This document shows positions 40,255 to 53,424 of a stretch of 64,000 bases of DNA, piece after piece. The stretch's first letter is position 1. The number at the start of each line of letters is the position of its first letter. Under the pieces are notes generated by a model. The model ran no database searches, was not told the DNA's origin, and was given only the letters and a program-made list of their open reading frames with translations. The translations under genes were made by a program, and so were the position numbers. Where the stretch lies: the NCBI RefSeq assembly GCF_029962835.1, contig NC_080577.1, positions 27,076,501 to 27,140,500 of the forward strand, written 5' to 3'. Origin of the DNA: Magnolia sinica. Lineage: Eukaryota > Streptophyta > Magnoliopsida > Magnoliales > Magnoliaceae.

Positions 40255-43200
40255 GTGAATCTATCTGAGGAGAGTGATAAAGAGGCGTTGATCTTGTCTC
40301 TTGATGTGATGAATGAGTCTTGGGTCATAAACTCGGGTGCTTCGTTTCATGCCACCTCGTGTAAGGAAGTTTTGCGTGATTATATTTCAAGTGACTTCAG
40401 GAGAGTTTACCTGGATGATGATGACCCGTGTAGTATTGTTGGAAAGGAGACATTCATATAAGTCAGAAAGACGGAATGGTTTTGAAATTGAAGGATGTCA
40501 GACATGTACCGAGTTTGAAACAGAATTTAATCTCAGTAGGGCAGTTGGCCGATACAGGATATGTGATGACATTCATCGGTGATTCCTGAAAAATCACAAA
40601 AGGTGCCTTAATAATATCTCGAGGCAAGAAGGAAGGTATTTTGTACGTGACTTTAAGATCGTATAGTTCACTCGCAGTCGCATCAAATCGAGTGAATGGG
40701 CAGTTATGACATCGGAGGTTGGGATATATGAGTGAGAAATGGATAAAAGTATTATTGTCAAAAGAGAAGCTACTGGGGCTAAAGTCTATTGACTTGAAAT
40801 TCTGCGAGGACTGCATATATGGCAAGCATAAGAGGATAAGCTTCAAGAAAACATGACACGCTTTAAAGACGCATCTATTGAAGATTGTACACACTGATGT
40901 GTGAGGACCGGCACAGTTATCATCTCTTAGTGGTTCACGTTATTTTGTTTCTTTTATTGATGATGCTAGTAGAAAACTGTGGGTCTATTTCTTAAAGCAC
41001 AAATCTGATGTGTTTGATGTATTTAAGAAGTGAAAAGTAATGGCAGAAAACGAGACAGGTAAAACAGTAAAATGTCTCAGATTAGATAATAAAGGAGAAT
41101 ACTATGATAAAAAGTTTGAGGAGTATTGTACAGTAAATGGAATCAATCATCGGAAAATGATTCCAGGGACACCACAGCAGAACGGTGTGGCTGATCGCAT
41201 TAACAGGACTATCCTTGAGTGCGCCAGGAGCATGAGGTTACATGCAGGATTGCCTAAGACGTTTTGGACAAATGCTGTAAATACTACCGCATATCTCATC
41301 AATAGAAGTCTCTCAGCACCACTGGATAGTGGGCTACCAGAAGAAACGTAGACTGGAAAAGAACTGAACCTTGCACATCTCAAAGTGTTCGGTTGCACTT
41401 CATATGTTCATATTGATGCAGAGCACAAAAACAAGCTGGATGCGAAGTCAAGAAAGTGCACATTTATAGGCTACGGATAGCATGATTTCGACTACCATTT
41501 TTGGGATATAGAGAATCGAAAAATCATCAGAAGCAAAGATGTAGTCTTCAATGAAAAAGTGATGCACAAGGACAGTGTGCAGCAAAATAAGGCCGATGAG
41601 AAAGAATTCGTAGAGTTGGAAGAGTTACCGGACACGGGTGTTACAGTGCCACAGGATGAGCATGCATAGGAGCATAATGAGGTAAAGTCGCAGACACCGG
41701 TTGTGAGGAGGTCTACTCGGGAGAAGAGACCCAAGGTCCGATACTCACCCTCCTTACATTATCTACTGCTGATAGATAATGGTGAACCAGAGTGTTTTGA
41801 AGAGGCATTACAGTTAGATATACGGGTTAAGTGGGAGCAGGCCATGGATGATGAGATGGACTCTCTTGAGTCCAATCACACGTGAGAGCTAGTCACTCTA
41901 CCTAAGGGTAAGAAAGCTCTTTATAATAAGTGAGTTTATAGACTAAAGGAGAAGCACAATGGTTCAAAATGGTACAAGGCCAGATTGGTTGTGAAAGGGT
42001 TCCAATAAAAGACAGGTATCAACTTCACTGAAATATTTTCACAAGTGGTGAAAATGTTTATGATTCGCATGGTCTTGAGTATAATAGCTACATAGGACTT
42101 ACATCTAGAGCAGCTGGATGTTAAGATAGCCTTTCTTCATAGGGACCTTGAAGAAGAGATATACATGCATCAGCCGACAGGATACGTGGCACCAGGAAAG
42201 GAGAACAAGGTATATGACTGAAGAAGAGTCTATACGGCCTGAAGCAAGCCCCAAGGCAGTGGTATAAGAAGTTCGACAGTTTCAAGTCGGGAAATGGTTT
42301 TAGGAGATGTCATGCAGACCACTGTTACTATTTAAAGAAGTTTGATATGTCGTACATCATCCTTCTTCTGTATGTTAATAATATGCTTATGGCATAAAGG
42401 ACATCTTAGATATCAAAAGATAACTATTTAGAGAATTTGCCATGAAGGATTTAGGAGCTGCAAAACAAATTCTAGGCATAAGGATAAAGCATGACAGAGA
42501 AAACAAGAAACTAGTTTTGTCACAGGCAGAGTACATAGCCAAGGTACTTGATCGATTCAGTGCGGGAGGTGCTAAGCCGGTTAGCGCTCTATTAGCCAAC
42601 CACTTCAAGCTTTCTAAGGAGCAAGGTACGAAGACGCAGGAGGAACGAGACTACATGGCTAAAGTCTTATATACGTTAGCTATTGAGAGTCTCATGTATG
42701 TTATAGTGAGCACGAGGCCAGATATTGCTCAAGCAGTGGGAGTTGTTAGCAGGTTCATCAACAATCCCGGGAAGGAACATTAAGAAGTTGTGAAGTGGGT
42801 CCTTAGATACCTGGTAGGTACTATGGATGTAAGACTGTGTTATGAAGGATCAGAAATAAAGCTACAAGGCTACATAGATTCAGATTTGGCGGGAGATATC
42901 GACAACAGAAGAAGCACTACAGGGTATGTCTTTACTCTGGGTAGTGCTACAGTTAGTTGAATCTCTCAATTACAAAAGATAGTATCTATCAGTACAACGG
43001 AAGCAAAATATGTTGTAGCTATAGAAGCGTGCAAAGAAATGGTGTGGATGCAAGGTTTCATGGAAGAGTTGGGAAAGAAGCAAGCAGATTGCAAATTTTA
43101 CAGTGACAGTCAGAGTGCAATACACTTGGCTAAGAATTCAGTCTTTTATTCAAGGACCAAGCATATTGACATCAGATATCACTTCATACGTTTATTACTG

Positions 43201-43320
43201 GAAGATGGATTGATTGCTCTAGAGAAGATCCATATAAGTGAGAATCCTGTGGATATGCTGACCAAGGCGGTCACATGAGACAAGCTGAAGCTCTGATAAG
43301 CTTTGATTGGTCTTCAGGCT
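40255..43320 (+). pseudogene. Copia pol remnant (protease, integrase, RT, RNase H)
   Basis: Protease WVINSGASFHAT (about 40320-40356) has Asn where the catalytic Asp of D-S/T-G is expected. Pre-integrase (about 40480-40850) and integrase fragments follow: [57 protein letters not shown]. The RT has LEQLDVKIAFLHRDLEEEIY and, in place of YVDD, YVNN at about 42372-42383. RNase H includes DCKFYSDSQSAIHLAKNSVF and ends ENPVDMLTKAVT near 43275. Stops occur at roughly 20 places. Confidence 0.9.
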
Positions 43321-43393
43321 TAAAGACGGGGAGATGGTGCACTCCGGATATAAAAGATGAAAGTTTATGGTGATGTGTCTCCAAGTAAGAGAT

Positions 43394-43899
43394 TGTTGAG
43401 GTGTAGAGCCAGCACACTAATTGCGCCCGTTGAAAAATAGAGGCCTTTCACCACGCTGCTTGACTAGTCGAGTGGGCCGCTTGACAGGTTGAGGCCCTTG
43501 CTCGACTAGTCGAGGCTACGCAGATCCTAGTCCGAATTTGGTGCGGACTATGTAAATTTGAGGCAGTTTTTACCAAGGTGTGGAAGGGAGTTGCCTAAAT
43601 TATAAATAGGGGTCCTAGGGTTATTATAGGGTATGAAAAATGGTTTTCTAAAGCAAGGCTAAGGGTTTTCTATATATCTAAGGTTAGTATATTGATTGTA
43701 ATCTCATTTTTCTTCATAGTGGAAACTTACACCCGTGGTTTTTTACCCTTGTTGGGGTTTTTTCACGTATATTCTATCTGTGGTTTGTTGGTATGCTTGG
43801 ATTCTACTTCTAGATTATTTTTCTTCCTATTTATCGTTTTGTGGGTGAAACCGGAGATTAGATCTCAGTTCACTAGCGTTGTTGGCGTGCTGCGCAACA
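43394..43899 (+). repeat. 3' LTR of the plus-strand copia element
   Basis: It starts TGTTGAGGTGTAGAGCC and ends TGCGCAACA; 506 bp. It is about 100 bp shorter than the minus-strand LTR because of a deletion in the CGACCAGTCGAG-rich part. Confidence 0.9.
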
Positions 43900-44035
43900 A
43901 GTTTCTTTTGGTAAGGCTCTAATATTTAATGCTATATAGGGATATTCTTTGATAGGATTCTATCATTTAATGCTCAGTGAGATAGAGGAGGGGACGTGGA
44001 TTAGTTACTAACAATGTAGTAGTGAGATTTGCTAC

Positions 44036-44375
44036 CAAAGTGGCGTCATAAAGTTTTATGGGCCCCACCATGATATATATGTTGTATCCACACCATCCAT
44101 CCATTTGGAGATATCATTTTAGGGCACGAGCTAAAGAACGAGAAATATCGATAGCCCAATTGGACCCCATTATAGAAAATAGTGGGGTGAATGCACCATT
44201 AAAAATTTCTTGGGGATCGCCTATATTTTCAATCAAGCTGATATATGTGTTTTTCCTTTGTTTATATATGTATTAACTTGTGAATGGTTGGATCTAAAAA
44301 AAAAACATCATAGTGGTGGTGGGCCCTTAGAAGGTTTTAACAGTGGGTGTCACTGTCCCCACTATTTTCTTGGGG
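44036..44375. mobile_element. GGGCCCACC-family MITE, right end missing
   Basis: Left end AAAGTTTTATGGGCCCCACC, then CACACCATCCATCCATTTGG; it stops after TGTCCCCACTATTTTCTTGG. Confidence 0.78.
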
Positions 44376-44567
44376 GGGAGGGGGGGAGAATATTACTTAA
44401 CTTGAAACTTGAAAGTGGTGAATGTGATTTTGTGATACCATGATATTTATTTACTCATTATTGTTTATTTGCTTTTACTTTTTTTATATATTCATATTGC
44501 TTTTATTTTGTTCTTATATTAAATTCAAATTATTCATCAACATTCTGATTTTTTTATATAAAAAAAT

Positions 44568-45240
44568 GAGTGTAGATATGTCGTCATCTGACCTATTGAC
44601 CAACATTTAGAACTATGCTTCCCCAGTCAAATCGCCACCAAGGTCTGGAAGAACAAAAATTATATGTGGTTTGTGTGGAGCAAAGTTTGTGAACAGGAAT
44701 AATTGGTTTCGGTTACACTTGTTGTGTCAAGGTGGTGATACAAAACCGTGTCCTAATATCCCAAAAGATGTCCAAATTCTTTTTCAGGCCCTCTTAGATT
44801 CAAATAGGAAAGCTTTCACTCCATCCAAACCTTATGGATCTAGTACATGGATAACTTCTATAGAAGATGCAGAGGAGGAAGTCAGATAAAAAGCTTTAGA
44901 AGAATAATAACTCCAGCTCGCCTTAAAACGTAGTATGGAAGAGGTTTTTAGACATCAACGATATCCTCCAAGACAATATGATATTGAAACAGGATTGAAC
45001 ACGAGCAACAAAAAGAAGAAGAGTAACAAATTCAAGATCTTCACCTGTCTCGGTGAATTTTATAAGGCGTTGGGTACTATGTACAAATTTTCACGTAAAT
45101 AAAGCTTTAAAATTTTAGTTCAAACTATAAAAGAGTACGAAGGAAACATCTCTTCACTTTTGACTCAGAAGAGGTGAACCAATATGTATATGAAAAATTA
45201 TACACTGGATCGAATGATGATGCAGGAGCTTATAATTATG
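44568..45240 (+). pseudogene. BED-finger transposase fragment (hAT-like), broken
   Basis: The main frame reads SGRTKIICGLCGAKFVNRN, then WFRLHLLCQGG and CPNIPKDVQILFQALLDSN (about 44648-44810). CxxC...H...C followed by P-x-V fits the BED-type finger of plant hAT or DUF659 proteins. An in-frame stop follows after EDAEEEVR (about 44889), with further stops in the acidic stretch that follows. No dimerisation (hATC) domain is seen. Confidence 0.6.
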
Positions 45241-46500
45241 TGTCAGGAACAAGAAGGCACTCCTCCTATGAAGGTTATTAGTTGTAATTTGTGAACGATG
45301 TAATTACCAAAGCTTTATAATTGTAATTTATGCATTTTATATATTTTATTGTTTTGTTTAACTTCAAACTCGAATTTGAAATCGAATTCAAACTCAAATC
45401 AAACTCAATATATTGAACTCGAACTCGGCTCGAAGATTTGAACTCGAACTGGCCCAAGTTGCTGACCGAGCCAAGCCGAGCTACTAACCTAGGCTCGCGG
45501 ACCGAGTCGAGTCGAGTTCAAGCTGAGGAATCTTACTGGCCGAGTCAAGCTGAGCTGGGACAAGCTTGACTTAGATCGACTTATGTACACCTCTAGTCTG
45601 TCGACCTACCCATTAAATGGCTTGGATCTCACACGTGTATCATGTTGGGAGTAAATGTTCATCTCAGATTTTGTTACAACAGTTGTTTTCGCTCGATTCA
45701 ATAAAATAGGTCACACGTGTGTAACGAGGGTTGAACTTGATTTTCATGTGTGAGTAAGATGTGCAGACGTGCCAAAGTCTTTGTAACTTAGGGATTTGAT
45801 TAAATTGTTGCAGTCTCCAATGTTCACATGGAAGAATTAGAGAATGGACAGGTGATCTAAAGCTCTCTCAGTCACCTAAATTGTGATCCGTTCAAGTATT
45901 TTGTCGAAGGGTTGGAGGCAAAGCTTTTCGAATGAGTTTTTTTTTACCTTATAATAATAGCCATGAGTCTATGACTTAAAAGACTTTTTTTTTCCAGCTC
46001 GGTTCGCTACCGAAGTTCAACAATAAAATAGATAAAGAAGATATAATTTGTAAATGTTATTCTGTTAATGATTTTTACAATGACGGTACTCATGATTGGC
46101 TAGAGGGACGACATCCATTCATTACTCAATCGGACTTAACTTCGTATTGGGATGGTCGTTATATGCTGGATGGTCGTTTGTTTGTCACTCAATCGAAACC
46201 AGGTGCCATAACGAGATAGCCAATGGAGGGCGAATCTTCGATAATCTATTTGTTACTTGGTCGGAACCGGACTCCATGGTGAGATGATCGATAGGTGACA
46301 ACATGTTCGTGATCTTGGTTAAAACTGGCAAGACGGTCGCGAATCAACAATCTATTCGTTATCTGGTGTGGACTAGACTTCATGACAAGATAGTTGACAG
46401 AATCACCTGGCACATAGCAGAAAAGCATTGTAGCCTTTCGTGGATGAAGGGTGGAGAGATGTTAAGAACTAAAAAATAGGGCACCTTTGTGGGGCCCAAT
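45241..46500. other. No gene seen
   Basis: A CTCGA-rich repeat occupies about 45390-45600. The rest is anonymous; the short open frame near 46096-46287 has no recognisable domain. Confidence 0.5.
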
Positions 46501-46506
46501 GTGTAA

Positions 46507-46528
46507 AGAGAGAGAGAGAGAGAGAGAG
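46507..46528. repeat. (GA)n microsatellite
   Basis: Eleven GA units. Confidence 0.95.
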
Positions 46529-49500
46529 GTTAATGACGTGCGTTAGCACGTCACCACGAGAGCCCCAGCCCCCTGATTTTTCTCTTTCTTCTCCTTTCTT
46601 CCCATAATGGTTATCACCTACACCCATCTACGACTCACACCATCCATCTAGATGGAACCCATCCTCATGATCGGGACCATCCATTAGGTCAGGAATCTTA
46701 TAGAACGCTAATCATTGAAATATTTTTCCTAAATACCTCTTGTACGACCCACCAGAATTTATGATCTACTCCATTCTCGAGCTCATAGCCCATCTTGAAT
46801 CGATGAAATTGATGAATGGTATGGATTCCTTCTAAACTTACACTAGACCCCACCTAGCATCCACAACACACTGCACCCCACATCAGTTATAGAGTCCGCC
46901 CGAAGCGGAACTCCTCTTCCGCACTTGCGGCCATGCCGCTTTGCAACTGGCATGAAGCTTGTCCTTATGATCTTAACCATTAAATCTCTCCATCCAATGA
47001 CCTACTCTTCTCCAACATGAATTCTACCCAACAACCAATCAAAAGAAAGTCTGGGACTTTGATATTTTGTATTTCAGAGTGCAACTACCATGACCTTTCA
47101 ATCCAAGAACCGGCAGGAAAGATGATCAAAATCATCGATTTTTTGTTGCCTTAAGCTCCATCTAGCCCATCCTGATCATCCACAACTGACCAAACAAAGA
47201 AATATCCACCATACAACAATATGCCATTGTTGCCTACTCACCTGAAGCCAAGGAAAACCCATCGCGTGAGCCACTGTAAACATCGATCCATTTAAATCCA
47301 CACATTTCATTTGTTGGGCCTTCAAATTATCATTATAGGATCGGAATCCATTCAACTTATAGATCAACAACTCGGACTTTCCCCAATGTATATAACCCGT
47401 TGTCGTAAATAAAAACTCTACGTCAATAAGTTATTGTGCAACACCAACTCTGGAAACCCTCAAAAGCTTTACCACACGTTCAGAAGCCAAGAAGAACACA
47501 AATTGAGAGAGAGTGAGTTCAACTAAAGAGAAGAAACTGCATGAGGACGAGGTCTAGCTGATGGCTCATGGACTTCCTGCCATCCAAGTTTGAGTTACAA
47601 CATTTATTTTCAAATGCCAGGAAGAAAGGAGATCAAAGAAGATAGAGAAGCAGAGAGAATAAGAGCTGAGAGAATGATGGAGCAGAGAAAGATGGAGAGA
47701 GAGATATCGTGGGATGACTACTCGCGAGTCAGGTGACTCGTTGAGTCGTATAAAAGGACCGACAGTTCAGCACCATTGTTGGATGGAGGAGATCAGAATA
47801 TCGTTTCAGTCAAGGTCATCTGTATTATCCCAAGTAAGTTTTCCTTGATGACTGTTAGATCAAGTTACACTCAAGCAATAGCAATAACATCTATGCACTA
47901 TGTAACTGTTACACCAAGATTTAGCTGGTTAACATATATTTTAGATTACCCAAATCTATAGATTTAAATAACTATTAAAACTAACATGTACCACCTTGTA
48001 TCCGATTCCCAAGAGAATCCCACCAACTGGAGCCGTGTCACAACTAAATTCAAGATCTATTAATCAAATCAGGTTTAACTAGTATTGCGTGATTCATATT
48101 ATAACCTTATTAAGAAATAAAATCCTCTTCATATTTCTACTCGTAAATCAGGTAGGTGATCTTTCCGAATGAAAACACTATGTTACATTAAGTTTAGTTG
48201 ATAATCAATATGTACATTGAATTTAATTGAGTATCATGATGTAAATTGGAATTATTTGAATATATTTGATTCTCATTGTATATATTGAATTTATCTGAGC
48301 ATCGCATCATAGCATGAATTTTATTTTATTTCTATTTTATATTATAAAATGTATTTAATTGACTTGTGTTATGGGTGTTCTGCCCTATAAAGGATCAAGT
48401 TGTTGCAGGTGCTCTATCCAGGTCATTCCCAAAAAGGATGTTTATTTTGTGCCGCATTTTAAAATTTAGTAATTGTAGACATTCGATTCCTGGCCGTGTT
48501 TCAGGATGTATGTCATATGTGAATATTCAATCCTTGCCTCGTGTTTCAGGATACAAGTTCCATTTTCTTTATGCGAGATTAAGTGAATCTATACATGGGT
48601 ACTCTACCCTAGCAAAGTTAAAAAATGGATCACTAGTCATTTTGTTTTATTTGACTTCATTATCAAAAATTCAGTTGCTATTATTAAAAGGTTAAAGTTC
48701 TCTTATGTTTGGGTTGTGGATGCGTAAATACAATTTTTGTGTACACATTCGTGGGCTATGATTCCCAATAGGTATTGGATTATTTGGGATTGGGAGTCTA
48801 TCATCCTGTAATCACTTCGCACGTTATGTATGAGACTAATGTTAGTTGTGGTCCTTGGTGTGAAACCCCTACTAGCCCGTGACACCATCCACTACGACTC
48901 TACCTTTTGATATATTATTTCTTGTAAAATACTTACTTACGATAAGTCTTGTTGACTTTATTTATTTCATCAAATTATACTTGATGCCAACATAGTATTT
49001 CCAACATTGGGAATGATTTAACCTTACAAGTTGTCGTGCTCACACCTCCGTATATTATTTTGTAAGTACAAAGATGGAATAATGCGAGCAACAAAGACAA
49101 TGCTTTAGTTTTATTTTTATTTTAGGATTAATATGTATTTTAAATTATGATTTATTATTTAGTTTGTTTTTATTCTAGTGTAATAAAGATTTGATGATGG
49201 TTTAGTTAACTTCCAATTAATGAGAATGGTTTATTATTTAATTTTCTCTTTTAGTTTAACTTCGATTACCTTGAAAATGTATGGAAACCATGTAGGTTGT
49301 GTTATATATTTTGTTTAAGTACAATTCACAAATCCGAAAATTAGGTTTGGGCCTAACCAACTCAGGTATAGAATTTCGGGGTGTGACACCTAAGGTTGTT
49401 TGGATTGGTTAAAATATAAAATGAAAAAAAATGACATTTCTAAAAAAAAAAAAAAACTAATTTCATTATATTTTTTCTGTGAGTTATTTTTTTAAAATGA

Positions 49501-49760
49501 TATTTCTAAAAAATAATCTATTTTCAATATATATTTTTTGTGAGTTTTTTGAAAGCGGCATTTTCATTTCTCCCATTTTCTAAAAAGGCCTATTTTTAAT
49601 TTCCTTATGAAGATGGATGAAATTACATTTCTAAATAATGGAGGGGAAATGATCCATCTTTTCCTAAGTACCCTAGGAGGTATTCACATGTGCGACCTTC
49701 AATCTTCTAAGAGCCCCCGCATGTATAACGGTTCTTCTTCAAGTGTCCATGTACCCCATG
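46529..49760. other. No gene seen
   Basis: Low-coding, AT-rich sequence. A short frame near 48384-48430 reads KDQVVAGALSR, which faintly resembles the RNase H end of Ty3/gypsy pol, but nothing around it supports that. Two AAA-rich blocks near 49420-49600 are near-duplicates. Confidence 0.4.
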
Positions 49761-51145
49761 TGATGTAGAGCGGGTTGCAGACACTTTCATGGCAAAGATG
49801 GACCAGAGAAGGCCTGATCAAAGGTGAAAATGATTAGGACCGTTGGAACCTTAAAACAGTTGTATCTTGTAAGCTGGGAAGAGTTTTTCAATATATTATA
49901 TATGATTTTGGGGTAAGAGAAGCTACTTTATCCAACCAACCAAGTTGGCCATGCTGGATTTGTGAGATTCCATAAGATCTATGGTCAAAAGTCTCTTTTA
50001 TTTTTGTTTTTACTATAAATAATAAGTTTTAGTTGTGCATAACTTTTGATCCTTTGAGTTGTAGGAGCTGTGAAACATGAAAAGGGCTTAGAAAAGTCAG
50101 GAGAACAACGTGGTTAGGCTAAATTGGACACTTACTATTTTTGGCCGAAAACCATGAAGTCTAGTAAGAATGGTTACCGTCTATAAATAGTAAGTCACAT
50201 TTTTAGAGAGTTTGAGTCTAAAATTTCATCCTAAGATTGAGCTCATTATTTAGAGGATTGTAATTTCATTTTTTAATCATTAATCAATTTATTTTGAATT
50301 TATTAGAAATTACTTTTAATTTTATACCTCGTGAATTTGAGGAAGCTTGGCAAAGAGTCCATAGAGCTCCAAAACATTACAACCAAACATTTTATCAAGT
50401 GTGTGACACGCACCTCAATATGCTTGATGTAGAGCGGGTCGCGGACAGTTTCATGGCCAAGATGGATCAGAAAAGGCCCGGTCGACGACAGAAGTGATCC
50501 GGACCATCGGACCTTAGATCGGGCGTATCTCACAATCCGAAATGAGTTATCTGACGTAAAATATATGATTTTGGGGTAGAACGAGCTACTTTAGCCAACC
50601 AACCCTGCTATGTCGGGTTGCGCAACCCGGAATTGTGAAAAACCCCTTGATCGATGGTCGTTTCCCTATTTTAATTCCGTTTTTACTATAAATAGTAAGT
50701 TTTAGTTTGATTATAACTCTTCATCTGTCAGGCTTTAGGAGTTGCGCCCAACGTGAAAAGAGGTTAAAATAATTAGGAGAACGGTTTGGTGAAGCCAAAT
50801 AGGACACTTACTATTTTTGGCTGAAAACCTTGCGCACTAGTAGACATCACGACCGTCTATAAATAGTAAGTTTACTATTTATAGTAAGTCGCGGATTCTA
50901 GGAGTTTGAGTTGTAGTTTGATTATGATTTCTTTCCCATTGCTTGGTACCCTTATTTAAAGGGTTGTGAACTCGTTTTTAATTATTCATCAATCAATTTC
51001 GAATTTATTAGAATTTATTTCTATTTTCTGCTTTCTTTCCTCGTGGATTCGAGAAGTCTCTGTGAGGAGTCTAGAGAAGTTCCGTGGATTCGGAATAGTT
51101 ATCCTCTTGAGGAAGACGGTGATCAACCTAATGTCCTTCCCTGCG
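49761..51145 (+). repeat. Two LTR-like repeats in direct succession (about 664-bp period)
   Basis: TGATGTAGAGCGGGT starts both copies (49761 and 50425). Shared blocks in order: AGTTTCATGGC/ACTTTCATGGC, ATATGATTTTGGGGTA, CTATAAATA.TAAGTTTTAG, TAGGACACTTACTATTTTTG, CGTCTATAAATAGTAAGT and a GAATTTATTAGAA...CCTCGTG end. The pattern suggests LTRs of a gypsy- or copia-type element with the internal part lost, or unequal recombination; no primer-binding site or pol was found. Confidence 0.7.
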
Positions 51146-51427
51146 TCAATGCTACATTTGCAACATGTGCCACTCTCATCTTCAAGCATCCCATAGGAGA
51201 ACATATTACAAAAGTAGATTCAAACATTTGACCTTCCGCTCTAATGTCTTGTGAAATAACTACATGCTCAAAAGCTTGATCAATCTTTCAATGTATATCA
51301 AAGGACTTTAACATCCACGAAAGAGCTGCAAATGTGAACAAAAGATGCACAGAGACCACACATCTCCCCTGCTAGGTTAGCTTTTCTGGTGTGGTTGTTT
51401 TAGAAATGGTAACAAGATATTGTAACC

Positions 51428-52290
51428 AGGGGTGGCAATGGGTTAGGCTAAGGCCAGCTGACTAGGGGTGGCAATGGGCTGGGTTGGGCTAGGGGTAGCT
51501 GAGGTTTGGCCCTACGCCGTGCCTATTTCCCCAGCACTGGTCTGGGTGGGCCCAGGTTGTGGCCCTGACCCCACAAAGCTCACCTTTAAGTAAAAGTGCT
51601 GAATAATAAAACATAGGAAATGGTTCAGCCCAAGAATTTTAAACTACACATATATGCCCTAGCCCTGCCGTAATCCCTTAAGATCTGCCCGGGCCATGAT
51701 GGGCTGAAATGGCCATGGCCCAAATGGGCAAGCCAATTCAGGGATGGCCGGCCATAAGGAAATAAGCCCAAAAGATATCATTGAAACATGACCCAGATCC
51801 AATGATCATATTGAAACCACATGTACAAGTCACTAGGTAACCATTAACAAGGGTCTTGAACCATTATAATGGTGATCCACATAATGGTTGGTCCGACCAG
51901 TGACCCCGGCTGGGCTATTTCATTATTGGCCTTGGCCCTTCCCTATTCGAGCTTCAGGACTAGATTCATGCCTGGGCCTGACCCTATTGGGCCAGGCCAG
52001 GTGGACCATCAGATCATCACCGGTTAGCGAGTGTCTTTAAACCATCCACTCTTTTATCAGTGGCCCACTTGATGATTGGAACAGGCCAACTGGACCAGCC
52101 CAAACACCTGGCCTAGATTCCAATCTCCAGCTCGGCCCTCAGGCCAATTGTAGGGCTGTCCCTCTAGGGCCTGATAATTCACCATTGGCCCAGCCCGGCC
52201 CAAAATTAATACTAGATTTCAATCACAAGCCCAGTCCTGAGGCCTAGTTTAAGGGCCCAGATTTGGATGCCAAGCTCATTGATACCACTA
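51428..52290. repeat. GGCC/GGGCTGG-rich repeat region
   Basis: AGGGGTGGCAATGGG occurs twice at 51428-51442 and 51464-51478. The following 800 bp are full of GGGCC/GGCCC words (GGGCCAGGCCAGG, CCAGCCCGGCCC), like the interiors of GC-rich MITEs such as the one at 5944-6087. Boundaries are unclear. Confidence 0.5.
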
Positions 52291-52439
52291 CTTCCAACAC
52301 CATGTTTTAAACAGCATCGTCCTTAGACGAGAGCCACATCTCCGCCGCAAAATGGATATTATGGGGAAGAATAGGTATCCTTTACTTGCCACAAGCAAGG
52401 ATAACTGCTCATTGCAATATGATTGGTCCACATCATATT

Positions 52440-52935
52440 CTATCCAAAAGCCTTTCGCATGAAGTTCCTGCGCTAAGATGTAGGTGGGGCCCATTGCGTT
52501 GTTTGGAAGAAATTCACCCTGTTCATCCATTTTGAGATCTCATTTTAGGGTATGTGACCTAAAATGAGGCGGGTCAAAAACTCAAGTAGGCCACACTAGA
52601 GAGAAAACTAATTTGATACTGTTCAAACCTTCCTGGGCTCCACCTTGATGTTTATATGCCATCCAAACCATTTAAGAGGTCATTCCCAAAACATGAAAAA
52701 CTTAGTCTCATATGAAGCTTTTGTGGCTATAAAAATATTTCAATGGTGGTCACTGAATCCCCACTATTTCCACTCATGCAGCCCACTTGAGTTTTGGATC
52801 CAACTCATTTTTAGTGACATGTCCTAAAATGAGCTCATAAAATGGATGGATGGGGTGGATTTCTCACAAACATCATGATAGGCCCTACCTAGCATTCCAG
52901 GAACTTACTACGAAAGCCTTTTGCAGGAAAACCAT
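52440..52935. mobile_element. GGGCCCACC-family MITE, long-ended subfamily, complete
   Basis: Left AAAGCCTTTCGCATGAAGTT, GTAGGTGGGGCCCATTGCGT; right GATAGGCCCTACCTAGCATT, ACTACGAAAGCCTTTTGCAG. Confidence 0.87.
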
Positions 52936-53424
52936 GACACATTAAATGATGTGACCCAACCACATTGCAACAAGTAGTAAATCCCTACTTGTGGCAAGCG
53001 GAAGATCCAAACTCAACAACCATTATTTTCAAAATAACAGCCTTATTTCATATCTCCTGCCCACAGGATGATCTGAACCATTGACAGCCCTTGCTATCTC
53101 AGTATCTTGTACTGTATTTCTTTACGCTCTTCAAACTAAGGGTGATGATGGGCCCATTTCCAGGTCGGCCTGATCGAACCATTTATTAACGGGCCCAACT
53201 GTCATGGCTGTTAATGGCCCATTTATTAATCGGGCCTGAATTTGTGCCCATTATCAACCATGCTTGCCGTTGGGACACTTGTGTAGGAAGAAATGAATTA
53301 TCAGAAAATTGATAACTAACGTATGCGCTCGTATTGTTTCCCTGATGAGTGGGCCAGTCTTATATCTCTAGGACACTGGCAACCGTGGGATGACTTCACA
53401 CGCTACAGTCTCACCCAAGACGGT

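Larger units (their letters stand above)
38941..43899 (+). mobile_element. Copia retrotransposon (TNT1-94-like), plus strand, nearly full length but dead
   Basis: It has a 5' LTR lacking its first roughly 100 bp (38941-39447), a primer-binding site TTGGTATCAAAGCT (39449-39462), gag, protease, integrase, RT and RNase H in copia order, and a 3' LTR (43394-43899). Numerous in-frame stops and active-site changes make it inactive. Confidence 0.9.

Noticed and set aside
40463..40894. Minus-strand 143-residue frame
   Set aside because: Antisense shadow of the copia pre-integrase region on the plus strand.
48366..48695. Possible gypsy pol fragment (KDQVVAGALSR)
   Set aside because: A single short motif; no other RT, RNase H or integrase sequence nearby.
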